From: Bacteroidota bacterium
GTDB lineage: Bacteria > Bacteroidota > Bacteroidia > Bacteroidales > F082
Length of the DNA stretch: 64,000 nucleotides
Assembly: GCA_023396415.1 (NCBI GenBank)
Contig: JAEWWJ010000053.1
Coordinates: 7,618 to 71,617 of the forward strand
Direction of reading: 5' to 3'
Part shown: in pieces, positions 23,439 through 33,180 of the stretch
How positions within the stretch are numbered: the stretch's first letter is position 1
How the letters are laid out: every line of letters starts with the position of its first letter
Program-made: the position numbers and the translations under genes
The notes under the pieces: model-generated
Database searches by the model: none
Told to the model about the DNA's origin: nothing
Seen by the model: only the letters and a program-made list of their open reading frames with translations

Positions 23439-25190
23439 CTAATCGAAAAACTGGATGTCTTTTATATTCAACTGCATATTTATTTTGCCTTGCCACTCGT
23501 TTTCTTCGATATGGTAACATACACTAAAAGGTTTTCCGCTTTTGATGGCTTTAAAATGGTCGCCCTGCTGGAACGCAATGGCCGAAATGGGATCGCTGCG
23601 CTCTTGAAGCTGCATCAGTTCGAGTTTTAAATGGTTTTTACCTACAACACGGATGCGACCGGTATCCACCACCTGATCGGTTCTAAAAATAGGTGCCATA
23701 TTGCCCGGACCAAAAGGAGCAAACTGTTTGAGGATGCGTAGAAATTTGGGGACTATCTGACTGAAATTTAACAATATATCTATTTCAACTTCCGGAATAA
23801 GTATTTCATCATCAATAGTTCGGCTCACAAAGTGATGGAACTTTTCTACAAAAGCATCTAAGTTTTCCGATTTCATTGAAAGACCCGCTGCATACTTATG
23901 ACCACCAAAATGTTCGAGCAAATCCGAACAGTGATCAATGGCATCATACACATCAAAATGTTTGATGGATCGTGCCGAACCGGTGATGAGGTTGTTGGAA
24001 CGTGTGAGGATGATGGTGGGCCGATAGTAGGTATCGGTGAGGCGCGATGCCACAATGCCAATTACACCTTTGTGCCAGTTTTTGTTGTATAGTACTGTGC
24101 TTTTCGCATTTTTCAGCAAAGGATCATTTTCGATCATTGCTAAAGCCTCTTCGGTAATATTGTTGTCGAGGCTTCGGCGTTCGGTGTTCATATCGTTGAT
24201 GGCGCTGGCCAATTTTTCGGCGTGGCTCATTTTTTCTGCCAACAGCAAACGCACGCTGTCGCTGGCTTTTTCAATGCGACCGGCGGCATTGATACGCGGA
24301 CCGATAAGAAACACCAAATCACTGATGGTGAGTTCGCGGCTGAAGGCCGGCTCTCCATTTTTTTGGTTGGGATTGCGCAACACTTGTGAGTAACTCAGCA
24401 CCGCCTCAATGCCCGGCCTGGGATTGGTGTTGATTAACCGCAGGCCATAATGAGCCAAAAAACGGTTTTCGCCTACAATAGGAACGATATCGGCAGCCAC
24501 ACTGATGGCCACCAAATCTATAAGTTGCATAATGGAATCGAAAGGTTCTTTTTGCTCTGCCGCGAGGGCCGATATTAGCTTAAAACCTACGCCACAGCCC
24601 GAAAGTTCTTTAAATGGATAGTTGCAATCGGTACGCTTGGCATCGAGCACGGCAATGGCTTCGGGCAGCACATCGCCCGGGCGATGGTGGTCGCAAATAA
24701 TGAAATCAACATTTCGTGTGCTGGCATATTTTATTTTTTCTACCGCCTTGATGCCGCAATCCAATGCAATCACCAAATTGAAACCATTTTCTGCAGCATG
24801 GTCAATGCCTTTGTATGAAATGCCATAACCTTCGTCGTAGCGATCGGGAATGTAGAATTCAATTCGTTTTTTGAAGAATTTTTTGAGGTATGAATACACC
24901 AAGGCAACCGAGGTTGTACCATCCACATCATAGTCGCCGTAAATGAGAATTTTTTCGTTTTGGTCAATGGCTTTAAGCACGCGCTCAACGGCTTTGTCCA
25001 TATCTTTCATCAGATAAGGATCGTGGAGTTGGTCAAAATCGGGTCTGAAAAAACGTTTAGCTTCCTCGAAAGTTGATATTTGACGTTGTGCAAGCAGGTT
25101 AGCAACATTCTTGTCAACAGAAAGTACTTCCATCAACTTATTTACTACCTCACTATCACCCTGTTGCTTTAAAATCCACCTGCTATCCAT
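23439..25190 (-). CDS. recJ: single-stranded-DNA-specific exonuclease RecJ
   Basis: 5'-3' ssDNA exonuclease for recombination and mismatch repair. At 583 residues it is full length. The DHH phosphoesterase motifs are visible: IYGDYDVDGTTSVAL (about 82-96), DCGIKA, FIICDHHRPGD (about 150-160) and, in the DHHA1 domain, GGHKYAAGLSM. HKGVIGIVASRL is also typical. The C-terminal OB fold follows. The start at 25190 agrees with the family N terminus (W-x-L-K motif near residues 5-8). Confidence 0.95.
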   Translation of the reverse strand: MDSRWILKQQGDSEVVNKLMEVLSVDKNVANLLAQRQISTFEEAKRFFRPDFDQLHDPYLMKDMDKAVERVLKAIDQNEKILIYGDYDVDGTTSVALVYSYLKKFFKKRIEFYIPDRYDEGYGISYKGIDHAAENGFNLVIALDCGIKAVEKIKYASTRNVDFIICDHHRPGDVLPEAIAVLDAKRTDCNYPFKELSGCGVGFKLISALAAEQKEPFDSIMQLIDLVAISVAADIVPIVGENRFLAHYGLRLINTNPRPGIEAVLSYSQVLRNPNQKNGEPAFSRELTISDLVFLIGPRINAAGRIEKASDSVRLLLAEKMSHAEKLASAINDMNTERRSLDNNITEEALAMIENDPLLKNAKSTVLYNKNWHKGVIGIVASRLTDTYYRPTIILTRSNNLITGSARSIKHFDVYDAIDHCSDLLEHFGGHKYAAGLSMKSENLDAFVEKFHHFVSRTIDDEILIPEVEIDILLNFSQIVPKFLRILKQFAPFGPGNMAPIFRTDQVVDTGRIRVVGKNHLKLELMQLQERSDPISAIAFQQGDHFKAIKSGKPFSVCYHIEENEWQGKINMQLNIKDIQFFD

Positions 25191-25360
25191 CCAAAAATTG
25201 TTTAATCCGTAAAGATATGAAGATTAAAACGGAATCAAAGTCTTTTTTTTCCCGGCCTCAGCACACCTAACCAGCGTCAAATATTGATCTATCAACTTGG
25301 TATGAAGCTGTTAAAGCCAAAAGCCAAAGTGAATAAAACACATCAAATTATATTAATAGC

Positions 25361-26602
25361 TTAAAAATTAGAACGCATGGCCTCAACAGGATCGAGGCGT
25401 GAGGCCGACCAAGCCGGCACAAAACCCGAAACCAAACCAATGAGACCCGATACACTGAGGCCCAAAATAACGTTTTGTAGCGACAAGCTCATTTGGAAAG
25501 AGGTTAAATTGCTGACAGAAACGCTCATCACGAACACGATCAACAAGCCTACTATACCGCCAAGAACGGCAAGAAAAATAGCCTCGAAAAGAAACTGAAG
25601 CAAAACAAAATAGTTTTTGGCTCCCAACGATTTTTGAATCCCGATTTGGCTGGTGCGTTCTTTCACCGAAACAAACATGATGTTAGCGATTCCAAAACCA
25701 CCTACCAGCAACGAAAAACCCCCAATGATCCAGCCAACAATGGCAATCACGCCAAACAGTTGGTCGAATGATTTGTTGATGATGTCCATTTCATTGATAG
25801 AAAAATTGTCTTCGCCCGTGGGTTTGATTTTTCTAATTGAACGCATAATGCCCGTGAGCTCGTCCATAAATTCATCCATTGCAACACCGGGCTTTGCTTT
25901 GGCAACAATGGACGTTCCATTGCGAAGGTCAATTACGTTTCGGCCAAACTTTACCGGTATAATCGCCGACTTATCGTTGGAGTTACCGAAAAGGTTTTCT
26001 CCTTGTTTTTTAATCACCCCTATCACATCCATTTTCAACCCAAAAACCTTCACCGTTTGTCCAATAGGATCAATGCCGGGAAACAAAGCTTCCGACACTT
26101 CGGCACCAATGATGATCACATTTCGGCCCGACTGCGATTCTTGCGCGGTGAAATACCTGCCCGCTTCCAAGTCAAAAGGCATCACTTCAGCGTAGTTGTG
26201 CGAAACGGCGTTCACCGAAACATTTTCAACCGTGGTTGAAAGAAAGCTGAGGCTTTTGTTTGTCCCGGTCATAAAAGCAAAACTCTGTGCCGCATTGCTG
26301 CGCTTTTCAAGCTCGGCAAGCTCTCGCAAATTGGCCTCAGGTCGTTGCCAGTATTTCCACCAAGGATAATCAGAACCTGTGGACCAAGGCCACTTTTGAA
26401 TAAACAACACATTTTCGCCCAGCGAATTGACTTCGCTTCGAATAGCTTTTTCGAGGCTGTCAAAAACTGAAAAAACCGCAATGATGGAAAAAATACCTAT
26501 TGTAATGCCCAGTAATGACAGAATGGTTCTTACTTTGTTCACCAGCAAGGCCATCACGGCAAACTGGAAACTTTCCTTTAGCAGACGAATAAATAAAAGC
26601 AT
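25361..26602 (-). CDS. MacB-type ABC transporter permease
   Basis: A 413-residue permease with the FtsX/MacB layout: one N-terminal transmembrane segment (about 20-45), a long periplasmic domain (MacB_PCD, 50-280) and three C-terminal segments ending RLDPVEAMRSNF, the standard family ending. Such permeases act mechanically, driving lipoprotein, peptide or drug extrusion with a separate ATPase and often an RND-like adaptor. Neither ATPase nor adaptor gene is adjacent. No clear promoter box found. Substrate unknown. Confidence 0.85.
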   Translation of the reverse strand: MLLFIRLLKESFQFAVMALLVNKVRTILSLLGITIGIFSIIAVFSVFDSLEKAIRSEVNSLGENVLFIQKWPWSTGSDYPWWKYWQRPEANLRELAELEKRSNAAQSFAFMTGTNKSLSFLSTTVENVSVNAVSHNYAEVMPFDLEAGRYFTAQESQSGRNVIIIGAEVSEALFPGIDPIGQTVKVFGLKMDVIGVIKKQGENLFGNSNDKSAIIPVKFGRNVIDLRNGTSIVAKAKPGVAMDEFMDELTGIMRSIRKIKPTGEDNFSINEMDIINKSFDQLFGVIAIVGWIIGGFSLLVGGFGIANIMFVSVKERTSQIGIQKSLGAKNYFVLLQFLFEAIFLAVLGGIVGLLIVFVMSVSVSNLTSFQMSLSLQNVILGLSVSGLIGLVSGFVPAWSASRLDPVEAMRSNF

Positions 26603-26866
26603 AATCCGATATTTTCAACGTAAAAGTAATCAAATCTTGATAAGGCAAGAAAAAGGAAGACAAAACTACCTTTTTCTACTGCGGCAGCGCAGGTTTTTTA
26701 TCGAACCTTTGCATTGAATCTATTGGAAAATCAAACCACCTTTCGATCGTTGCACAAGATTGAAATTTTATCCATCAGAGCATTTTTCCTGTTTAATTGG
26801 TGTGGCCCGCAACAATCAACGGCTTTTTTTTATAATCTTGCAAAATGTTTCAATCTTAAAATCAAC

Positions 26867-28384
26867 ATGTTAAAAAAGATACAAACTGCCTTAATCTCTG
26901 TATTTTATAAAGATCGCCTCGACGAGATTGTGGAAAAGTTACACGCCCAAAACGTAAAAATTTACTCCACAGGCGGTACATATCAATTTATTGAGGCTTT
27001 GAAAATTCCTGTTGAAGCGGTTGAAACGCTCACCGGTTATCCTTCAATTCTTGGAGGAAGGGTAAAAACCCTGCATCCAAAAGTGTTTGGAGGCATTTTA
27101 GGAAGAAGCGGAAACACTACCGATCAGCAAGAGATGACACAATACGCAATTCCCTCCTTTGACCTTGTGATTGTTGATTTGTATCCTTTTGAATCTACCC
27201 TTCGCCAAACAACTGATGAAAACACCATCATCGAAAAAATTGATATCGGAGGTATTTCGCTCATTCGTGCCGCTGCCAAAAACTATCAGGATGTGTGTAT
27301 CGTTCCTTCATCGGACTATTACGATGCCTTGATTGAGCTTTTGGAAAAAGACAATGGCACCACCACACTCAGCGACCGCAAACGCTTTGCAGGTTATGCT
27401 TTTGGCGTTAGTTCGGCATACGATGCCGCCATTTATAACTGGTTTGCTCAAGGCGAAACGGCTCAGCTGAGGATCGCTGCTAACCATCCGCAACCCTTGC
27501 GTTATGGCGAAAATCCGCACCAAAAAGGTGTTTTTTACGGTCCACTCGACGAGCTGTTTGAACAGCTGCATGGCAAAGATCTTTCGTACAATAATTTGTT
27601 GGACTTAGAGGCCGGCCTCAGTTTAATGAACGAATTTCAAAGCACCACTTTTGCCATCCTCAAGCACAACAACACCTGTGGAATCGCTTCTCGCGATACT
27701 TTATCAGAGGCTTACCAATCCGCTTTGGCAGGCGACCCTGTTTCGGCTTTCGGAGGTGTTTTGGTAAGCAACAAAGCTGTGGATGAAGCCACGGCAACGC
27801 TCATTAACAGCTTGTTTTTTGAAGTCATTATCGCTCCCGCGTTTGAAGAAAAGGCCTTTGAGCTGCTCTGCTCTCGAAAAAATAGAATAATTTTGCGCCA
27901 TCGTGCCACACACTTTCCATCATCACAATACCGGAGCATTTTGAACGGCATTTTAATGCAAGAAAGAGATTTGATTACTGAAGAAGCCTCAGCAATGCAC
28001 TTGGTTACCGAAAGAAAACTAACTGATGCTGAGTTAGATGATTTGGTTTTTGCCAATAAAGTTGTGAAACACACCCGCTCCAATGCCATTGTTTTAGTCA
28101 AAAACAAACAACTGGTAGGAAGCGGCATCGGTCAAACTTCACGCGTTGATGCCTTGAAACAAGCCATCGCCAAGGCGCATGAGTTGGGGTTCGATTTGAA
28201 AGGTGCCGTGATGGCATCAGATGCCTTTTTCCCCTTTGCCGATTCTGTCGAATTGGCATCACAAGCCGGCATCATGGCAGTGGTACAACCCGGAGGATCA
28301 GTGCGGGACAACGACACGATCAACTTTTGCAACCAAGCAGGTATGGGCATGGCTTTTACCGGCAACAGGCATTTTAAACATTAA
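26867..28384 (+). CDS. purH: bifunctional AICAR formyltransferase / IMP cyclohydrolase
   Basis: Last two steps of purine synthesis to IMP. The N-terminal MGS-like cyclohydrolase domain has YSTGGTYQFI and GGRVKTLHPKVFGGILGR; the C-terminal formyltransferase has RYGENPHQKG, KHNNTCGIA, MASDAFFPFADSVE and QPGGSVRDNDTI. The frame extends 51 codons upstream, but that extension is unlike the family, so the ATG at 26867 giving MLKKIQTALISV and 505 residues is chosen. mreB follows after 24 bases, so purH and mreBCD probably share a transcript. Confidence 0.95.
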   Translation: MLKKIQTALISVFYKDRLDEIVEKLHAQNVKIYSTGGTYQFIEALKIPVEAVETLTGYPSILGGRVKTLHPKVFGGILGRSGNTTDQQEMTQYAIPSFDLVIVDLYPFESTLRQTTDENTIIEKIDIGGISLIRAAAKNYQDVCIVPSSDYYDALIELLEKDNGTTTLSDRKRFAGYAFGVSSAYDAAIYNWFAQGETAQLRIAANHPQPLRYGENPHQKGVFYGPLDELFEQLHGKDLSYNNLLDLEAGLSLMNEFQSTTFAILKHNNTCGIASRDTLSEAYQSALAGDPVSAFGGVLVSNKAVDEATATLINSLFFEVIIAPAFEEKAFELLCSRKNRIILRHRATHFPSSQYRSILNGILMQERDLITEEASAMHLVTERKLTDAELDDLVFANKVVKHTRSNAIVLVKNKQLVGSGIGQTSRVDALKQAIAKAHELGFDLKGAVMASDAFFPFADSVELASQAGIMAVVQPGGSVRDNDTINFCNQAGMGMAFTGNRHFKH

Positions 28385-28408
28385 AAAGGAAATAAATAAC
28401 ACACAGAT

Positions 28409-29431
28409 ATGGGATTGTTTTCATTCCTAAATAAGGAAATAGCCATTGACCTTGGCACTGCCAACACCGTCATCATTTATAACGATAAAGTTGTGGTGGA
28501 TGAACCCTCCATTGTTGCCATTGAGCGCAACACCGGACGTATTATTGCCGTTGGAAAAAAAGCCATGATGATGCATGGAAAAACCCACGAAAACATTAAA
28601 ACCATTCGTCCGCTGCGCGATGGCGTGATTGCCGATTTTCAGGCTGCCGAGCACATGATGCGCGAAATGATCAAAATGATTGGAATCAAGAGTAGGTTTT
28701 TTCCTCCTGCACTTAAAATGGTTATTTGTATTCCTTCGGGCATTACCGAGGTGGAAGAGCGTGCCGTGAAAGACTCAGCCGAACAAGCCGGCGCTAAAGA
28801 AGTTAGGCTGATTCATGAGCCTATGGCGGCGGCCATCGGGATTGGAATTGATGTGCTGGAACCCACCGGAAACATGATTATTGATATCGGAGGAGGAACC
28901 AGCGAAATTGCTGTGATTGCTTTGGGCGGTATTGTGAACAACAAATCCATTCGCATTGCCGGCGACGATTTCAATTCCGACATTGAAGAGTATATGCGCA
29001 AACAACACAACATCACCATTGGCGAGCGCACCGCCGAAAGAATAAAAATTGAGGTGGGATCGGCATTGCCAATCCTTGACAACCCGCCTGATGATTTTCC
29101 GGTGCATGGCCGCGACATGCTGACAGGTATCCCTAAAGAGATTCTGGTCAATTATATTGAGATTGCACATTGTCTCGATAAGAGCATCTCGAAAATTGAA
29201 GCAGCAGTGCTTAACGCCTTGGAAATGACACCACCGGAGCTGTCGGCCGATATTTTCCGTACCGGAATTTATTTGGCCGGAGGAGGGTCATTGTTGCGAG
29301 GCCTCGACAAAAGACTGCATCAAAAAACCAAACTACCGGTGCATGTAGCCGAAGATCCTCTGCGTGCCGTGGCACGCGGAACAGGAATTGCCCTCAAAAA
29401 CTTTGATAAATTCCCCTTCCTCATCAAATAG
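28409..29431 (+). CDS. mreB: rod shape-determining protein MreB
   Basis: Actin-like filament protein that positions the elongasome and sets rod shape. At 340 residues it is full length. Motifs: phosphate-1 IDLGTANTVIIY, RPLRDGVIADF, the phosphate-2 MIIDIGGGTSEIAVIALGG split across the Walker-like loop, and adenosine motif GIYLAGGGSLLRGLD. First gene of mreBCD; a bacterium with this set is expected to be rod-shaped. Confidence 0.97.
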   Translation: MGLFSFLNKEIAIDLGTANTVIIYNDKVVVDEPSIVAIERNTGRIIAVGKKAMMMHGKTHENIKTIRPLRDGVIADFQAAEHMMREMIKMIGIKSRFFPPALKMVICIPSGITEVEERAVKDSAEQAGAKEVRLIHEPMAAAIGIGIDVLEPTGNMIIDIGGGTSEIAVIALGGIVNNKSIRIAGDDFNSDIEEYMRKQHNITIGERTAERIKIEVGSALPILDNPPDDFPVHGRDMLTGIPKEILVNYIEIAHCLDKSISKIEAAVLNALEMTPPELSADIFRTGIYLAGGGSLLRGLDKRLHQKTKLPVHVAEDPLRAVARGTGIALKNFDKFPFLIK

Positions 29432-29451
29432 TTTAAGCATAGGCCAAAGGC

Positions 29452-30270
29452 ATGATTAACCTTATTCGATTTATACAGCGACACAATTTTATCCTGCTTT
29501 TTGTGCTTCTCGAGGTTGTTGCATTGGTGATGCTCAGCCGTGGTCATACGTTTCAGCGCGCTGCCATCAACCACCGAACCAATAATTTGGTTGGAGCCAT
29601 TTACCATTTCAATAGCGACATCAACAACTACTTTTCATTGCAGCAACAAAACACCCGCTTGGTGCAACAAAATGCTCAACTTATGCAACAACTTGCTGTG
29701 ATGCGGGTTGCTATTCCCGAGCCCGACAGTGTTTTGCAAAGTCAAATTTTTGAATATGTGGCAGCAAGGGTGGTGAGCAATTCTGTTGATATGCGCAACA
29801 ATTACATCATCATCAACAAAGGCTATCGCGATGGTATTACTAAAGATATGGGTCTTGTTTCGCCTGAAGGCGTGGCAGGAATTATTATTGGAGTGAGCGA
29901 ACATTATGCCACAGCCATGTCGCTCCTGCATAAACATGCCACCCTTAGCGTTCGTTTTAAAAATAACGATCAAATTGCCAATTTACATTGGAAGGGTGGC
30001 GATTATCGCATTGCCGAAGTGGTTGATATTCCGTCGCATGTGATTCCTTCGGAAGGTGATACCATTGTTACCAGTGGACACTCATTTGTTTTTCCCGAAG
30101 GATTGATGGTGGGCACTGTGGACGAGCTCATCGAATCGGAAAGGGGAAATTTGAACACTGCCCGGGTGAGATTTCAAACCGATTTTGGAAAACTTCGCAA
30201 TGTGTACGTGGTTAAAAACAGTCACCGTGCCGAGTTGGATGCACTTTCAACCATCAAAACAAATGAATAA
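29452..30270 (+). CDS. mreC: rod shape-determining protein MreC
   Basis: Periplasmic elongasome scaffold of 272 residues: one N-terminal transmembrane segment (about 10-30), a glutamine-rich coiled coil (about 60-90), then the beta-barrel MreC domain with NNYIIINKGYRDGI and VSPEGVAGIIIGVS. It lies between mreB (20-base gap) and mreD (8-base overlap). Confidence 0.93.
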   Translation: MINLIRFIQRHNFILLFVLLEVVALVMLSRGHTFQRAAINHRTNNLVGAIYHFNSDINNYFSLQQQNTRLVQQNAQLMQQLAVMRVAIPEPDSVLQSQIFEYVAARVVSNSVDMRNNYIIINKGYRDGITKDMGLVSPEGVAGIIIGVSEHYATAMSLLHKHATLSVRFKNNDQIANLHWKGGDYRIAEVVDIPSHVIPSEGDTIVTSGHSFVFPEGLMVGTVDELIESERGNLNTARVRFQTDFGKLRNVYVVKNSHRAELDALSTIKTNE

Positions 30271-30778
30271 TCTGGGGAACAACATACTACGGTTTTTCTT
30301 CTTGATGTTGTTCCAGGTGTTGATTCTGAATAACATAGAATGGGGCGGCTACATCAATCCATTTGTGTATGTGCTTTTTGTTTTGATGCTTCCTCTTTCA
30401 TTGCCGGGATGGGCATTGCTGCTGCTTGGCTTTGCTACGGGATTTACTCTGGACAGTTTTATGTCAACGCCCGGCCTGCACACAGCAGCCACAGTGTTTA
30501 TGGCTTTCATGCGACCATACGTAATTCAGTTGGCTACCGGAGCCAAACAGCCCGAAATGGTAAGCCGGCCCGGGCTGACGCAAATGGGCCTGCGCTGGTG
30601 GTTCAGCTACACTTTGTCCTTGGTTTTTTTGCATCATTTGGCCTTGTTTTTACTCGAGTCATTTAGCTTCGAGCTAATAGGTTATACCCTTTTGCGCACT
30701 TTGCTGAGCGTGATAGCCACACAAATATTGATCCTTTTATTGAGTTATTTCTTCTCCGTTCGACCCAAGAAAAATTAG
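30263..30778 (+). CDS. mreD: rod shape-determining protein MreD
   Basis: A 171-residue inner-membrane protein with five hydrophobic segments, third member of the Mre set. The name rests on position plus topology and the pattern INPFVYVLFVLMLPLSLPGW and GFTLDSFMSTPGLHTAATVF. The frame opens 26 codons earlier inside mreC; the ATG at 30263 overlapping the mreC stop by 8 bases fits translational coupling and the family length. Confidence 0.88.
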   Translation: MNNLGNNILRFFFLMLFQVLILNNIEWGGYINPFVYVLFVLMLPLSLPGWALLLLGFATGFTLDSFMSTPGLHTAATVFMAFMRPYVIQLATGAKQPEMVSRPGLTQMGLRWWFSYTLSLVFLHHLALFLLESFSFELIGYTLLRTLLSVIATQILILLLSYFFSVRPKKN

Positions 30779-30864
30779 TTTCAATTCAACTTTGAGCTTT
30801 CGTTTTTCTCTTTAACCTTGTGTTAAAAAAAACAGAACAGTTATTTTCATTTCAAAAAAAACAA

Positions 30865-30872
30865 TAGATTTG
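30865..30872 (+). promoter_or_regulatory. -7 box of the TlpA-like lipoprotein gene
   Basis: TAGATTTG, exact TAnnTTTG match, 28 bases before the start; no good -33. Confidence 0.4.
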
Positions 30873-30900
30873 TCTTCATTATGACAAAAACCTCACACCC

Positions 30901-32007
30901 ATGAACCGTATTTTATTCTTTGCATTTGTAATTTTGATAGGCTTTTCGGCCTGTAATTCAGCCGATAAGGCTACACCACAATTTAAACTGACCCTTAGCA
31001 TCGAAAATTTCGATGGCAAACAGGTGAAGGTTCAAAAACGCACAACTGATAGTTGGGAAGTAATTGATTCGGTAAAAGTTGCCGCCGGAGTGGCCCAACT
31101 TAAAGGTGATATCGCGCAGCCCGAAATGCTTTTTATCGTTTTTGAAGATATGCGCGGAACAGTGCCTTTTTTTGCTGAAGCCGTCGAAATAACAGTGAAA
31201 GCCAATCCCGATAATTTGCAACAAGCAGAGATTACCGGTTCACCCATTCATGAGCGCTATCTTGCTTTTAATGATAAGTTTGAAGAATTTGATGAGGTGC
31301 TTTATCAACACTACCAAGCCTACAAATCGGCTGAGGAAGCCGGCGATGAAGCTGCACTAAAAAGTGCTGAAGAGGCTTATCAACAAGCTGAAAAAGAAAA
31401 GAATAAATTTTTGGTGGATTATATCCGCGCCAACAACAAAGATGTTGTGGCACAATACCTTCTGTATCGCAACACTTTTCAATTTGAACTCGATGAGTTG
31501 GAATCGTTGGTGGTTAACTTTGACGAATCGGTAAAATCGAGCTACCTCAACGAGTTGTACGACCGTGTATTGGTGCTTAAAAAAGTTGCCGTAGGAATGC
31601 CGTTTATTGATTTTGAACAAGCCGGACCCAATGATAGTTTGGTTAAACTTTCGGACAAAGTAGGCGCAAAAGTTTTATTGGTTGATTTTTGGGCATCGTG
31701 GTGTCAGCCCTGTCGCGCTGAAAACCCAAATATCGTTGCGATATACAAAGATTTTAAAGATAAAGGCTTCGATGTTTTTGGAGTTTCTTTTGACACCGAC
31801 CGTGAAAAATGGTTGCAAGCCATTGCCGACGACCAGCTTACTTGGGCCCATGTTTCCGACCTTAAAGGATGGGGCAATGCAGCCGGCAAACTGTATGGCG
31901 TTCAATCCATTCCGCACAGTGTGTTGTTGGATGCCAATGGAAACATTGTGGCCAAAAACCTAAGAGGCGATGAGCTGCGCAACAAGGTGGCCGAAATGCT
32001 TCAATAA
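30901..32007 (+). CDS. TlpA/ResA-like thioredoxin-fold lipoprotein with DUF4369-type N terminus
   Basis: A 368-residue lipoprotein: signal ending FSAC (Cys19). Residues about 25-120 are a beta-rich domain of the DUF4369 type often fused to thioredoxins in Bacteroidota; 120-190 are helical and charged; 220-368 form a TlpA/ResA thioredoxin domain with WASWCQPC (active-site CQPC), GVSFDTDREKW and the cis-proline loop SIPHSVLLD. It likely reduces disulfides in periplasmic or surface proteins. It has its own promoter and a strong terminator, so it is monocistronic. Confidence 0.88.
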   Translation: MNRILFFAFVILIGFSACNSADKATPQFKLTLSIENFDGKQVKVQKRTTDSWEVIDSVKVAAGVAQLKGDIAQPEMLFIVFEDMRGTVPFFAEAVEITVKANPDNLQQAEITGSPIHERYLAFNDKFEEFDEVLYQHYQAYKSAEEAGDEAALKSAEEAYQQAEKEKNKFLVDYIRANNKDVVAQYLLYRNTFQFELDELESLVVNFDESVKSSYLNELYDRVLVLKKVAVGMPFIDFEQAGPNDSLVKLSDKVGAKVLLVDFWASWCQPCRAENPNIVAIYKDFKDKGFDVFGVSFDTDREKWLQAIADDQLTWAHVSDLKGWGNAAGKLYGVQSIPHSVLLDANGNIVAKNLRGDELRNKVAEMLQ

Positions 32008-32033
32008 TCAAACCAATCCTTTTAAAGACATTA

Positions 32034-32068
32034 AAAAAGGCATTGAAACAACGTTTCAATGCCTTTTT
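32034..32068. terminator. bidirectional intrinsic terminator
   Basis: A perfect 16-bp stem (32034-32049 with 32053-32068) around a 3-base loop, A-run left and T-run right. Lies between the convergent TlpA-like and threonine dehydrogenase genes. Confidence 0.92.
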
Positions 32069-32118
32069 GCTTTCATATTTATTGAAGAAATTTATGGTTT
32101 CCGGGGCAACAATTGGGT

Positions 32119-33066
32119 CTAAACCAATTTCTTTTTAATTTCTGTGAGCATCAACTCGGTCATCGTTTCCAAGTTGAAAACATCGTTTAAGCCCCAATCC
32201 TTACGTGCCACACTGTCGTCAATGCTGGCTGGCCAGCTGTCGGCTATGGCTTGTCTGAAATCAGGTTCGTAGGTAATTGAAAAGTCAGGTTGGTGCTTTT
32301 GAATGGCTTTTGCAACATCTTTAGGGGTAAAACTCATACCGCCCACATTGTAGCTCGACCGCAACGAAAGCTTGTCGCCATCGGCTTCCATCAGTTGGAT
32401 GGTCGCCTTAATAGCGTCATCCATAAACATCATGGGCAAGGCAGTATCTTCTCTCAAAAAACAGTTGTAGGTGTTGTTGCGAATGGCTTCGTAATAAATT
32501 TCAACGGCATAGTCGGTAGTTCCGCCACCGGCTTCGGTTTTGTGGCTGATGAGACCGGGATAGCGAAGGCTACGGAAATCAACATCATATCTTTTTTGAT
32601 AATATTCGCCCCAGCGTTCGCCTGCCAATTTACTGATGCCATAAACAGTATTGGGCTCCATCACAGTAAGCTGTGGTGTTTGGTGGCGGGGTGTGGTGGG
32701 GCCGAAAACGGCGATAGAGCTGGGCCAGAAAAGCTTTTTGGCATCCGAATCGCGGGCCAGCTCAAGGGTGTTCATCAGCGCACGCATATTGATTTCCCAG
32801 GCTTGCTGTGGAATTTTTTCGGCATTGCCCGAAAGTACGGCAGCCAAATTATACACTTGGGTAATCTTAAAACGAACGGCAAAATGCAGCAAGTTGTTAT
32901 AGTCCATCACATCCAAGGTGTTGAAAGGACCGCCTTCGAGAATGTCTTTTGGCGGTTGTTTAATATCGGTGGCAAATACATTTTCGTTGCCATACATTTT
33001 CCTCAAGGCCAAGGTAAGCTCCGAACCAATTTGTCCTGAACAACCAATCACAAGAATACGCTCCAT
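32119..33066 (-). CDS. L-threonine 3-dehydrogenase, SDR type
   Basis: Oxidises L-threonine to 2-amino-3-oxobutyrate with NAD+. This is the extended short-chain-dehydrogenase form known from Flavobacterium-like bacteria, not the zinc-dependent Tdh. Motifs: VIGCSGQIGSEL (NAD loop, 5-16), SSIAVFGP with the catalytic Ser near 116, VYGISKLAGE (Tyr-xxx-Lys), RSLRYPGLIS, GGGTTDYAVEIYYEA, LPMMFMDDAI. At 315 residues it is full length. The usual partner, 2-amino-3-ketobutyrate CoA ligase (kbl), is not in the window. A generic NAD-sugar epimerase is the alternative, but the GGGTTDYAV block favours Tdh. Confidence 0.87.
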   Translation of the reverse strand: MERILVIGCSGQIGSELTLALRKMYGNENVFATDIKQPPKDILEGGPFNTLDVMDYNNLLHFAVRFKITQVYNLAAVLSGNAEKIPQQAWEINMRALMNTLELARDSDAKKLFWPSSIAVFGPTTPRHQTPQLTVMEPNTVYGISKLAGERWGEYYQKRYDVDFRSLRYPGLISHKTEAGGGTTDYAVEIYYEAIRNNTYNCFLREDTALPMMFMDDAIKATIQLMEADGDKLSLRSSYNVGGMSFTPKDVAKAIQKHQPDFSITYEPDFRQAIADSWPASIDDSVARKDWGLNDVFNLETMTELMLTEIKKKLV

Positions 33067-33099
33067 AAAGTGTCTGTTATTTATTTAACAATTAAAAAG

Positions 33100-33107
33100 C
33101 AAATGTA
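33100..33107 (-). promoter_or_regulatory. -7 box of the threonine dehydrogenase gene
   Basis: Minus-strand TACATTTG, exact TAnnTTTG match, 34 bases before the start; no clear -33. Confidence 0.4.
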
Positions 33108-33180
33108 GCGGTTTTCCCTTTCGGGTGGGCTGTGGAAGGCTTTTTCCGTTGAAATTTCGTTACTTTGCAAGCTCAAAATA

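Noticed and set aside
26714..26866. N-terminal 51-codon extension of PurH
   Set aside because: The extension has no family match and the canonical PurH N terminus begins at the ATG at 26867.
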